Shown: positions 54,901 to 62,155 of the stretch, piece by piece
Layout of the letters: each line of letters opens with the position of its first letter
Position numbering within the stretch: the stretch's first letter is position 1
Virus record (IMG/VR): IMGVR_UViG_2162886007_000107
Span: 1-64,000 of that record
From: a virus
Strand: one strand, 5' to 3'
DNA: 64,000 nt
Position numbers and translations under genes: made by a program
Notes under the pieces: model-generated
Seen by the model: the letters and a program-made list of their open reading frames with translations, nothing else
What the model was told of the DNA's origin: nothing
Database searches by the model: none

Positions 54901-55158
54901 AAAGAAAGTAAACAGGCTCCGATGGATCCGAGTATCAAACTGTTCTTTGAACAAGTAAGGTTGAAAATCAATAACCTTACCGAGGAGCTGCTGCGTACTA
55001 CGGACAACATCCTGGCACTGCGGTTGGAAGCAGAGATTATGAAGTACTCTAAACTCCTGCCCCCAGAAACTGCCAAGCTGCTTACTATCGATACATTGCT
55101 GGAAAAGGCGCGTCTCGAAAGAACGCGTCGAGTTATGGAAAACAGAAGAGCAGCATAA
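51928..55158 (+). CDS. Large terminase subunit with an intein in its Walker A motif
   Basis: A 1,076-aa precursor, of which 775 residues are the phiKZ gp25-like packaging motor. ATPase motifs are RQQGK (K181) then T483 (split Walker A), Walker B FLDEP (D585, E586), and the ITTPN coupling segment. The nuclease domain has GVDTSS (D778), LVIERN (E833) and HDDLVIAW (D951/D952), an RNase H-like set that cuts the genome at each packaging end. Residues 182-482 are an intein (separate entry) that must be removed to restore GKT. Without splicing the motor cannot bind ATP. The gene is preceded by GGGG nine nt before the ATG and ends at a strong hairpin. The start at 51928 is preferred because the longer frame runs through the previous gene. 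Confidence 0.88.
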   Translation: MSLDRSEILKIAKDMQNYLGAHLLPKKLIDDELNLVDSDARTDDDTVLAHFEEDSLHGIKTVRFLKDFARYRATADTETKNTSFKRTAEIFRQQGIKNYFFLLQLNNPMLKGVDPYSENLTNEQVLWIAEECRTNFWYFLREVCKVRADRFFQANRGNISFIWNYLNHITSYMIMPRQQGKFQENETPVRIIPREIVGNTNPADHWTTIGQLRIGDQVVDHHGEASTVIGVHPQGKKRLYKITFSDGRSTNAGAEHLWLIGDHSDTLNGECIWDEKTTAELLYKWQNGVKIELPLIKPEDNCKNNFIIKPYIMGLMFANEVVDGKIYVDPIKEITANVLRHGTPTHLTYRVDNGSQYLERADKSPLTLNQEAGLPADYLEGSLQDRKDLLEAFLHKSRTTSEGRFLPSSNNVLMTQIQYLIRGLGGTAKKVEGGLQFTLQGDAGNELFISDISYLVDADCTCIEVDNEEHLYLAEDFIVTHNTVSVQVINFWLTYINGRGYKTHVITLKSDNRAQFIDAVKRMRACVPKYLVNSTYKDKDAGTYLTYKAFGDELVNTLTISVPQIGKDAAGDMGRGLTVGTTFLDEPAYISWIEEIVNGAMPSALTEMELMRANGLPYGIGYITTPNTTLHPSGDYMFKKLMSATEWREKFFDSYSESHLKDRLIRASPEKTTSPAISMVYNYMQLGKNKDWVKRTIDDLKLSLSKAKIDLLLMWVEDGENRLFDDLTREAISNVKRQPVWSKEYRNSGLFMDFFCTQEELIRMGKKEYNDHFLIGVDTSSAINKDACTLIIRSMKTGKVIGVGRYALAMLDDVTAIIVDMLETLQNSLLVIERNYAHHMIDSLLILLPAKGMDPFMRIYNQVYQSPIDHQKELELVQSTKFAYRDKNFYLKLKHLFGFVTTANSRKILYGLIQEAVAVTGYGINYDKLADELINLRTKGDRIDHDAKQHDDLVIAWLLTYWFIKLGANKPFYGIMGALALSDTQNLLDAGKESKQAPMDPSIKLFFEQVRLKINNLTEELLRTTDNILALRLEAEIMKYSKLLPPETAKLLTIDTLLEKARLERTRRVMENRRAA
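52471..53373 (+). other. Class-3-type intein inside the terminase P-loop (301 aa)
   Basis: The intein lies exactly between Lys181 and Thr483 of the Walker A motif (QQGK, then T). It starts with Phe, not a nucleophile. Block B has HLW (W258), block F has Cys (C462 in CTCIEV), and block G has VTHN (T480, N482). Trp-Cys-Thr is the class 3 signature, in which the block F Cys replaces the N-terminal nucleophile. The +1 residue Thr is suitable for splicing. The central YIMGLMFANEV segment (about 311-321) looks like a decayed LAGLIDADG endonuclease motif, so homing is probably lost. Confidence 0.8.
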
Positions 55159-55162
55159 AGAC

Positions 55163-55201
55163 TATAACCCCTCCCACCCTTCTGGGGTGGGAGGGGTTAT
55201 A
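55163..55201. terminator. Bidirectional hairpin terminator (17-bp stem)
   Basis: TATAACCCCTCCCACCC and its exact complement around a 5-nt loop. It lies between the terminase and the minus-strand gene ending at 55214, and is the longest stem of this family in the window. Confidence 0.85.
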
Positions 55202-55213
55202 TCTGACTAAAGC

Positions 55214-55507
55214 TTATCGGCGGTTACGGATGCAATGCTCAGTGAAGCTACCCAGGTCGCGGCCTTGCAGAGCCCCTTCCAGTTTAAGACCTTGGGACAG
55301 GTCTTTGAAAGCTACTTCAGACACCAGGGCGGTGCTGTAGAACTGTGTACCAGGAACTTCCACATCGGTCTCTTCGAAGACCTTGCCCGGGACAGCGACA
55401 GGGGCTACGAAGAAGGCAGCGTCTTCACCACTTTTGTGAGTGAGGGTGACGGTACCCAACATGTGAGTGTCACTGGAAGTTTTGATCTGAGCGTTGGAGA
55501 GTTTCAT
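55214..55507 (-). CDS. Unassigned small protein (97 aa)
   Basis: No family was recognised. It is beta-rich with a basic C-terminus (EHCIRNRR). It lies 13 nt downstream of the 450-aa gene on the same strand, so they are cotranscribed, and it is last in its unit before the shared terminator. Confidence 0.5.
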   Translation of the reverse strand: MKLSNAQIKTSSDTHMLGTVTLTHKSGEDAAFFVAPVAVPGKVFEETDVEVPGTQFYSTALVSEVAFKDLSQGLKLEGALQGRDLGSFTEHCIRNRR

Positions 55508-55520
55508 GGATGGATAGTCC

Positions 55521-56873
55521 TTAGTCGTAAAGGTCTTTTGATAGGATTCGGATAACGATGTAGAGACTCAGACCTGCCCGAAGCGATTGGACCGTAATGG
55601 GGGTCTTAACGCCAGATAGTTCCTTAACGATCTCTTCACCGAGTGTACGTACTTCTTTAACGGTATCGTTCTTGCTCTTTGGAGCACCGTAAGCTCCACG
55701 AAGTCTGACCAGCACATCATAGACGTTTGTCTTCTTGATGTTGTTTGCGTGTAGATACTCGATCATGTGAGTGATCACGGCGTCGATGAATTGCTTGCCT
55801 TTAGGCTTCTTGGGATTCTTGTAGTACCCAGGGAGCTGTTGGACAATATACTCCAGCTTGGTCGTGTTCGGATGTTCAAGTACCGATGACGCATACTTAA
55901 CAAGCTCTGGTTTAAAGAAAGATGTTTCCTCTGTGAGGATGCGCTCAATGTACGTGTTGTACGCCACTGCGTCTTTCTGGACAGACTTGATTGTCACCTC
56001 ATCCTTAAGGTTGACCTTTGCCCCTTCAATGCTCACGATGTCAGTTTTGTTCTTAACGTCGTGGAAGACTTTGTTGATATCGTTGATGAGCCGGCGGAAC
56101 CGGTTCTGGATATCACCGACCATGTAGATGATCTTCTTGTCATCTTCCATTCGGCTGTAAGCTTCGAAGTGAATACCGGTCTTGGGATCGAGGATAAACT
56201 CAGCGCGAGCCTCGATAAGCTTCTTCCAAGAACCGTAACGCTTGATGTCATACTTCAGACTCAAGCGGTTGTAGGTCTCAATCACCACCTCACGACGAGC
56301 CTGGTAGGGATAGTCGTTATGGATGATGCTGGTAAAGCACTTGTAGTGGTACATGCAGATGATATCCACCAAAGCCTGGTGTTTAGTCTTCTGGTCCAAC
56401 TTCGAGTGATATACCCGGAACAACAGATAAGGAATAGTCAGGTTAAAGACATCCCCTACTACGTTCCATTCCTTCTCTACAGCCTTAACCTCGTGGAGGT
56501 TCTCCTTGAGTTCCTCTTCATCAACGTCGAAGATCTCAGAGAACCAAAGGTTACGGTCCCCAGTAGTGAAGGTAATCTTCTGCAACCCCAAATAGGGACT
56601 ACCGAAGAATTCCTGGTAATCGACAACCCCTACACGACGAGTGATGAAGTTGTAGACATACCGACGCAGTTGCAAAGCCCATTTGTTATCGATGTCCAGG
56701 TACTTACCGAACTTATCACAAACAGCTTTGATCGCGTTAGAGCTTTCATAGTTGATGTCGGAGAACAAAGCCTCCATACCGTCAACACAACCAGGGCCGT
56801 GATCGGACTTGGGTTCAAACCAGCTGAGGATATCCAGCTTGTCACTAGGTGGTAGCTCTTGGTAGATCGACAT
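55521..56873 (-). CDS. Unassigned, probable virion protein (450 aa)
   Basis: No family was recognised. It is mostly helical and strongly charged, with many Lys/Asp/Glu repeats (about 300-400, including YKNPKKPKGKQF). There is no signal peptide or membrane span. It lies 9 nt after the 282-aa gene on the minus strand. A structural role is inferred from size and proximity to the terminase. Confidence 0.55.
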   Translation of the reverse strand: MSIYQELPPSDKLDILSWFEPKSDHGPGCVDGMEALFSDINYESSNAIKAVCDKFGKYLDIDNKWALQLRRYVYNFITRRVGVVDYQEFFGSPYLGLQKITFTTGDRNLWFSEIFDVDEEELKENLHEVKAVEKEWNVVGDVFNLTIPYLLFRVYHSKLDQKTKHQALVDIICMYHYKCFTSIIHNDYPYQARREVVIETYNRLSLKYDIKRYGSWKKLIEARAEFILDPKTGIHFEAYSRMEDDKKIIYMVGDIQNRFRRLINDINKVFHDVKNKTDIVSIEGAKVNLKDEVTIKSVQKDAVAYNTYIERILTEETSFFKPELVKYASSVLEHPNTTKLEYIVQQLPGYYKNPKKPKGKQFIDAVITHMIEYLHANNIKKTNVYDVLVRLRGAYGAPKSKNDTVKEVRTLGEEIVKELSGVKTPITVQSLRAGLSLYIVIRILSKDLYD

Positions 56874-56882
56874 GGAAGCTCC

Positions 56883-57731
56883 TTAGATTCGACGAGGCAC
56901 TGCCATGCGTACGTTGTTGTTAACGTTAATCCGATCGTTCCAAGCCATGCAACGAGTCCAGTCTTCTTTCAGGAAGCGCTTGTACTCATCCCATGCATCC
57001 TTGAAGTCGTTAATGTCATCACGGATATCGTCGAGAGGAACGCCACTACGCTGAATAGCCTCGCTTGTAGGGCGTCTGCAGGTGCGATAGATGTAAGCCT
57101 TGACCGCCAGCTCAACCAGGTCAGCAAATTGCTCCCAGTGACGCTCATTGATGTTGGAGAGACCTTCGTCGTACTCCATGGTCATCTTGGCACTCATGCT
57201 CATTACTCCGGAGTTCAAACCGAAGATAACGAAGGAGTTGTGACCGGTCATGTGGATGTTGGTGTAGGTAATCGGGAAGTTACGGTTAGGCGACAGACCA
57301 TCCATCAAGGATTGAGTCATATCACTTACTACACCTTGACCACAGGTAGCGCCATCGTTGATACCAATGCCCAGCATACCGGTAGCGGATGTCATGCTAC
57401 CCAGGTAGACCTCTGCTACGGAAATGATCTTGCGACCACCAGTAACGATGTCAGGGACGTTGATTTCAATGCAACCGTTACCCAGGTCACGAATCTTCGA
57501 CCCGCTCAGGTCAATGTACTCTGTCTTACCACCACGAGTGTTACAGGCGGGGAGGACGATACGGTGGATAACCTTGTCAAGGATACCCTGGTCAACCGTG
57601 GTTTGGTTTACTGTGTTGTACCAGTTACCAGACCAGTTACGGTTGGGGTTCTGTTCGAAAGCCAGCTTAAGCAGGTACTCATCGATGTTAGAACCATGAA
57701 GTCTGTTAATAGCGTAGTTAACGCAACTCAT
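56883..57731 (-). CDS. Unassigned, probable virion protein (282 aa)
   Basis: No family was recognised. The N-terminal half is beta-rich with several Gly/Asn turns. The C-terminal third is helical and Arg/Glu-rich (VKAYIYRTCRRPTSE, DDIRDDINDFKDAWDEYKRF). It is first in a three-gene minus-strand unit that begins at the 58-kb non-coding gap. Confidence 0.55.
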   Translation of the reverse strand: MSCVNYAINRLHGSNIDEYLLKLAFEQNPNRNWSGNWYNTVNQTTVDQGILDKVIHRIVLPACNTRGGKTEYIDLSGSKIRDLGNGCIEINVPDIVTGGRKIISVAEVYLGSMTSATGMLGIGINDGATCGQGVVSDMTQSLMDGLSPNRNFPITYTNIHMTGHNSFVIFGLNSGVMSMSAKMTMEYDEGLSNINERHWEQFADLVELAVKAYIYRTCRRPTSEAIQRSGVPLDDIRDDINDFKDAWDEYKRFLKEDWTRCMAWNDRINVNNNVRMAVPRRI

Positions 57732-57939
57732 GTGTGTGTCCTCTAGCCCGGCTGCGCTTCAGCGGACCGGTCTGGGTTAATACATTTTTCCAGGTAACTC
57801 CTTAAGGAGAAAATGGTTTTCTTACCTAATTAAGGAAATTGGTTTAAAGGTTCTTATAGCATCTTTACAAGAGGACTTTTTGTTAACGGAGTTGTATCCT
57901 ATACATAATCGGGAAGAGAGAGCAGAGGAAGATAGTGAA

Positions 57940-58018
57940 GTAGGATACCGGGAAGAAGCCCTAGTAGACTACGAAGCAAAGCGGAGTGGGATACTAGAGA
58001 GCCTTCCTGGTATACTAC
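57940..58018 (+). ncRNA. Candidate structured RNA with a 16-bp closing stem
   Basis: Bases 57940-57955 pair with 58003-58018 over 16 positions with one G-U and one G.A mismatch. An inner stem CTAGTA (57961-57966) pairs with TACTAG (57992-57997). No protein or known RNA family was recognised. The strand is chosen only because the downstream hairpin and T-run would terminate a plus-strand transcript. Confidence 0.45.
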
Positions 58019-58036
58019 TGAACGACTAGAAGCGGA

Positions 58037-58052
58037 GTAATCTTTAGATTAC
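58037..58052. repeat. Palindrome GTAATC-TTTA-GATTAC
   Basis: A 6-bp perfect inverted repeat with a 4-nt loop between the candidate RNA and the hairpin at 58070. It could be a protein-binding site or part of the same transcript. Confidence 0.4.
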
Positions 58053-58069
58053 GACCTCCTGCTATCTCT

Positions 58070-58103
58070 GTAAGGCCGCAGGCCTTACTATAGTGTATTT
58101 TTT
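58070..58103 (+). terminator. Hairpin followed by a T-run
   Basis: GTAAGGCC-GCA-GGCCTTAC (58070-58088) followed by TATAGTGTATTTTTT: a plausible intrinsic terminator for the candidate RNA. Confidence 0.65.
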
Positions 58104-58198
58104 AACCTCACTTATTATCTTATTATTCAAAGTATAAAATCTTGTCTCAGTCCTACGGGATTGGGGTAAGGGGTTTATTTTGCATTTCGTTAGAAATA

Positions 58199-58217
58199 TT
58201 CAGACCTACATTACTAA
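58199..58217 (+). promoter_or_regulatory. Putative early-type promoter (TACATTAC)
   Basis: TTCAGACCTACATTACTAAGG with TACATTAC at 58207-58214, about 100 nt before the HslV-like gene. It shares the CAGACCTA lead-in with the copies at 35980 and 40239. Confidence 0.5.
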
Positions 58218-58317
58218 GGTGAAGTGAAAACAAGATTTATTAACTAACAATGTAATCATATTACTAACCTATTCAACATTCCGTTTAAGTTAGGTTAGAG
58301 AAGAGGAACTTGGGATA

Positions 58318-58944
58318 ATGACTACCGTAGCCGTTACCGACAAACAACTGGCAACTGATAGCCAGGCTACTCGTGCCATGACAGCTATGCCGTCGAATTT
58401 CCAGAAGATCTTTACTCCGGAAGAGGACAAGGAGTACTGGGAAGTAAATGGCGTCAAAATCATCGCATTCGGTCTGTGTGGCAATTACCACGCAGCAGAC
58501 TTCATCAAGCACTACCTGGCCAAGGGCATCGACTACCGCAGTCGTGTGGAACACGAAGATGAGCTGGACTTCGAAGCACTGATCATTGACGAGAACCACA
58601 ACATCTTCACCTGGAGCGTTTACGCCAACAAAGAAAAGCGTGGCGAAGATCAGTTCCTGGTGCGTGTACAACCACCGATCGCTGCTGGTAGCGGTTTCAA
58701 GTTTGCACTGGCAGTAATGTGCAACGGTCGGACCGCTGAGAAAGCAGTCCAGGTTGCAATTAAACTGGATCCGTTCAGCGGTGGTGAAGTGCAGGTCTTC
58801 GACTTCCCTGCCAAACCTGAGGTACCAAGTGTTCGTCCAGAGCACCTGAAACCGAAGGAAGAAGAGAAGAAAGACGACCCCAAGGCTGCTGAAGAAAAGC
58901 CGAAGGGTAAGGGTAAGAAAGAAGAACCAGTTAAGGCCGCGTAA
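58318..58944 (+). CDS. HslV/proteasome-like Ntn hydrolase protein
   Basis: The 208-aa protein starts MTTVAVTDKQLATDSQAT, the N-terminal Thr pattern of 20S proteasome beta and HslV subunits after Met removal. The inner part follows HslV: VKIIAFGLCGNYHAADF, a second strand block, then PIAAGSGFKFALAVMCNG and TAEKAVQVAIKLDPFSGG. The last 35 residues are a disordered Lys/Glu/Pro tail (for example KPKEEEKKDDPKAAEE). The usual catalytic Lys is not clear, so activity is unproven. It may degrade or process host or scaffold proteins. Codon use is optimised, so it may be abundant. A TACATTAC-type promoter lies 104 nt upstream. Confidence 0.72.
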   Translation: MTTVAVTDKQLATDSQATRAMTAMPSNFQKIFTPEEDKEYWEVNGVKIIAFGLCGNYHAADFIKHYLAKGIDYRSRVEHEDELDFEALIIDENHNIFTWSVYANKEKRGEDQFLVRVQPPIAAGSGFKFALAVMCNGRTAEKAVQVAIKLDPFSGGEVQVFDFPAKPEVPSVRPEHLKPKEEEKKDDPKAAEEKPKGKGKKEEPVKAA

Positions 58945-58960
58945 GGCACCTACCTGGCGT

Positions 58961-58995
58961 ATAACCCTACCTACCCCTGGGGTAGGTAGGGTTAT
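58961..58995 (+). terminator. Hairpin terminator after the HslV-like gene
   Basis: ATAACCCTACCTACCCC pairs with the exact complementary arm, with almost no loop. Confidence 0.8.
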
Positions 58996-59034
58996 TACCT
59001 TTATGTTTGTTAAATCGTTTTGGAGGGCTTTATC

Positions 59035-59679
59035 ATGTACATCATTCTTGAGCAACCTGATGGTTCTTTGAACGTTACCGATACTGGTGACAGCTATACC
59101 AAGACGGAGATCATTCCGGCTACTGCTAACCAGGATCCGTACATTCGGGTTACTAACTTTGGGGGCAATGCTGTTCTCAATGAGAAGATTACTGGATCGG
59201 TAGAAATCGTTGGGGTACACGGCAACATCCTGGTGAGCAAGACCTTCAGAGAACTGGCCAAGGCAATCATCGAAAAGCCTCCGGCACATTGTTTCCATCC
59301 AAAGAAAGCATTGCTGGAATGGATGTCTATCAACGGCAACATTAACGAAGAAAAGATCCAAGCACTACTGCACAACTTTGTGCAGGGAGTGGATGTAAGG
59401 CTGGATGAAGTTCGATTGATTGTGCTGGATCCAAAGTTTGAAGAAAACCATTTGGTCTGCTTCATCGCCAAACAGGAAGGTGACTCTAACTTACTTCCTT
59501 TGGTTGCATTAAACGATCAGGGCGAAATCCACATGATTGGATATGCCGCTGATGAAGTCTTAAAGGCAATGGGGATGACCAGACACAGTAAAGTATCTGT
59601 TGGCTGGCAGCACAGTGGTGATCTGAAAAGTTACGAGCTTGTAACCGATCGCTATCAACAAATCTGGATTAAGGGATAA
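59035..59679 (+). CDS. First member of a tandem paralogue family (214 aa)
   Basis: The ATG at 59035 is used because GGAGG lies 8 nt upstream. Residues 1-75 share a strand pattern with the next three genes: an N-terminal MxxIxL strand, a polar loop with DP-Y-I-R-V-T, a GSVEIVG strand, then HGNILVSKTFREL. The C-terminal 140 residues are unique. Function unknown. The tandem arrangement indicates duplication of one small domain. Confidence 0.55.
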   Translation: MYIILEQPDGSLNVTDTGDSYTKTEIIPATANQDPYIRVTNFGGNAVLNEKITGSVEIVGVHGNILVSKTFRELAKAIIEKPPAHCFHPKKALLEWMSINGNINEEKIQALLHNFVQGVDVRLDEVRLIVLDPKFEENHLVCFIAKQEGDSNLLPLVALNDQGEIHMIGYAADEVLKAMGMTRHSKVSVGWQHSGDLKSYELVTDRYQQIWIKG

Positions 59680-59682
59680 GCA

Positions 59683-59931
59683 ATGGCACTCAAAGTAATT
59701 CTGGAAGCACATAGCGGCAACGTAAAGATCTTGGGCTTTACTGAACACGGCCTTGAACTGGACATTCATAGAGCACAAAATACAACACCCGACCCCAAGC
59801 TTTACGTCTCCTACCATGGGTCGGCTGCCAACAGTTATGGTATCTACGGGTCTATCACCATCATTGATGACCACGGTAATGTCATTTACACGAAAACTCG
59901 TGAAGAACTGGGATGGAAGCCTAAACAATGA
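59683..59931 (+). CDS. Second tandem paralogue, stand-alone domain (82 aa)
   Basis: Essentially only the shared domain: GSITIIDDHGNVIYTKTREEL is the clearest match to the first gene's SVEIVGVHGNILVSKTFREL. It begins 3 nt after the first gene and overlaps the next by 4 nt. It gives the domain boundary of the family. Function unknown. Confidence 0.55.
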   Translation: MALKVILEAHSGNVKILGFTEHGLELDIHRAQNTTPDPKLYVSYHGSAANSYGIYGSITIIDDHGNVIYTKTREELGWKPKQ

Positions 59932-60629
59932 TTGTACTCAATCGAGATGATCGTGGGGTAGCTGTAGAGTCCATGCAGGTACCAAACGGAACAGCCATCA
60001 ACATTACTTCTGATGGCAACGGTGTTCCCAAAGTCCTTATCGGTAAATCCTCGTCAATGCTGGTAAAACACACGTTAGTCATTATGACCGACACCGGGGT
60101 GATTATCGAGGAGCACAAAAGAGAATCGTTGATTGAAAAACAATTTGTGCGTTTTAGCAAGGACTTTTATTTCGCAACGTCTATTTGCTTAACTCCAGAA
60201 GGGCGAATCCTGGGAGGTCATCGAACTAAACAGGTTGCGATTTATACAGGCTCAACTTTGGCAGAGGGGTATGAAAAACCTCTTAAAGATTTGCTCGACA
60301 ACATTGTCCTGACAACCAAACAGGACGGACCTTGGAGAGCAGTAAATAAATTTAACAATGCTTCTATCCTTGATTTGAGTGATGAGATCAAATCAACACA
60401 CACATTCTGGGGATGGTCGGAAGAACCAGGTCATTTTAGTACTGGCGACTACACCAGCAACTACGTGGGCCTGAACATGATTAAACATAGTGAGGAAACT
60501 TGGGCTTTTTGGCAAGCAAACCTCAACACCAATCCAGAAGCAATTATTGATGCTATCAAACAAGACATCGTTGAGTCTACCCGACAAGCGCATGTAAAAG
60601 CTATCCTTTTGGAAACCGGTCGTAGTTAA
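59928..60629 (+). CDS. Third tandem paralogue (233 aa)
   Basis: Starts by ATGA overlap. The first 75 residues repeat the family pattern more distantly (TLVIMTDTGVIIEEHKRESL). The remaining 160 residues are unique, with Trp-rich stretches (THTFWGWSEEPGHF). Function unknown. A hairpin follows. Confidence 0.5.
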   Translation: MIVLNRDDRGVAVESMQVPNGTAINITSDGNGVPKVLIGKSSSMLVKHTLVIMTDTGVIIEEHKRESLIEKQFVRFSKDFYFATSICLTPEGRILGGHRTKQVAIYTGSTLAEGYEKPLKDLLDNIVLTTKQDGPWRAVNKFNNASILDLSDEIKSTHTFWGWSEEPGHFSTGDYTSNYVGLNMIKHSEETWAFWQANLNTNPEAIIDAIKQDIVESTRQAHVKAILLETGRS

Positions 60630-60645
60630 CTGGCTTTCCATATTA

Positions 60646-60669
60646 AAGATCAGGGGCGGCTCTGATCTT
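60646..60669 (+). terminator. Hairpin terminator
   Basis: AAGATCAG pairs with CTGATCTT around GGGCGGCT, followed by GTTTC. Confidence 0.65.
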
Positions 60670-60742
60670 GTTTCACCAGCACGCACACAATACTCCGAAA
60701 TACCCAAGCAATACCTACTAATCAATAAACAGGAAATAGATC

Positions 60743-62155
60743 ATGTCCGTACATGTAAAGATGCTCGACAAAGATGGTGTAGGCTTCCGCTTCGTAACTG
60801 TGGAAGACCCAGTTTGTATTCAACTGATTCCAACCGATCCAGATATCGGCGGTTATCCAGTTCTGCGTATTGGCCGCACTCCAGCACCAATCATCAACTA
60901 CCCACTCACCAATGACGCCTATGTCATGAACGATGCGGGCGAAACCATTTCCAAGGTGTCCCTGAAGGAATGCCTGCGGGAAGTTGGTAAAGAACAATTC
61001 CGTCCTGACCGTAAAGGTTTGGCCGAACTCCCACCGTTTGAAGAACAACATCGGAAAGTCATCTCCGATAGTCTTCGTATGGGCTCCCTTTCCGTAAACA
61101 TTAAGACCGACGACCCTGTTGGCCTGGTTAAAGAAATGCGTGAAGCATTCAACGGGACGGACAAGAATCCAAATGGTAACCGCCCGCGTCAAATCCAACT
61201 TGATCCTAGCTTCAGACGCATCGAAGCTAGTGAAGAAAAGTGGTGGGTGTACAACGGTGATAAGCTCATAGACGTCCTCATGCTCGGTGCAAGAGACCTT
61301 GCAACGCTCAATGCATGCGTCTCTCCAAATGACCGTGTTGCATTTGACGAGTACCTAATCCTTAACTGGTCGGGTAAGGCTGAAACCCTTCAAGGATTTC
61401 AGAAAGAGATTGCCCGTAATAACAAACTCTACGATGCCTACATGTTGGTAGCGGGTACTACCGTTTGTACAGCCACATCTTTTACTCCATTGATGCCTGA
61501 TCCAGAATTGGGTGCTCATTTGTACGCCTTAATCAATGGGCAGAAAGTCCACGTTTCTGCCCTGACTATGGGCGACGTCATAATCAACAATGTGTTCTAT
61601 CTGAACCCGTTGTCGGTTGATCCAACAGTTGTTGATTGTGATCCAGAAATCATGACGTACATGTTGGCTGCATCTACCGTGTATTTCCATGCTCGTCCAG
61701 AAGAACGTACCGATGAAACAGGGATCAAAGGCTGGATTGATTACGCTTTCCATGATTCCAAGTACAACGTAACCTTGCCAAAGAGTGCGGTCGGTGAAGA
61801 AATCGACTCTACTATTGAAGCTGCTTCTACAGGGCTTTGGAAGAACGCCATCTTATCTTTGACCCAATACACCAAAAATCTTCTTGGCAACCCGGCTCTT
61901 TCTGACAAGATCCAGTTGTTACAGATTCGGGTTACAAAAGGTAGCGTGCAAAGTTTCAGAACCTTCATTACCAGAAATGGTGTGGCGGTCCGTATGTTCT
62001 GGGAAGATAGGGAAGACGCGGTAACTGACGAAGCAATCGAATTAATCAAGAAAGCTTTCGATAACCCTCGCAATTACTTCTGGTTTAACGTTTACCTGGA
62101 TGTAAAGGAAGGTTACGATAGTGATCTGATTGTCAAAGAAGTAAAAAGCAACTGA
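60743..62155 (+). CDS. Fourth tandem paralogue with a large C-terminal part (470 aa)
   Basis: The N-terminal 75 residues match the family (VLRIGRTPAPIINYPL, then AYVMNDAGETISKVSLKECL). The other 390 residues are soluble and mixed alpha/beta, with several Asp- and Lys-rich regions. No family was recognised. It is the last protein gene in the window before the tRNA cluster and has its own GGAAATAG leader. Confidence 0.5.
   Translation: MSVHVKMLDKDGVGFRFVTVEDPVCIQLIPTDPDIGGYPVLRIGRTPAPIINYPLTNDAYVMNDAGETISKVSLKECLREVGKEQFRPDRKGLAELPPFEEQHRKVISDSLRMGSLSVNIKTDDPVGLVKEMREAFNGTDKNPNGNRPRQIQLDPSFRRIEASEEKWWVYNGDKLIDVLMLGARDLATLNACVSPNDRVAFDEYLILNWSGKAETLQGFQKEIARNNKLYDAYMLVAGTTVCTATSFTPLMPDPELGAHLYALINGQKVHVSALTMGDVIINNVFYLNPLSVDPTVVDCDPEIMTYMLAASTVYFHARPEERTDETGIKGWIDYAFHDSKYNVTLPKSAVGEEIDSTIEAASTGLWKNAILSLTQYTKNLLGNPALSDKIQLLQIRVTKGSVQSFRTFITRNGVAVRMFWEDREDAVTDEAIELIKKAFDNPRNYFWFNVYLDVKEGYDSDLIVKEVKSN

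Larger units (their letters stand above)
57732..58317. other. Non-coding gap (586 bp) between divergent genes
   Basis: No convincing protein gene is seen. It holds a purine-rich stretch (57911-57943), a long-stem candidate RNA (57940-58018), a palindrome (58037-58052), a terminator-like hairpin (58070-58088) followed by a T-run, and a TACATTAC promoter-like element (58207). It probably carries promoters for both flanking genes plus a small structured transcript. Confidence 0.6.
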
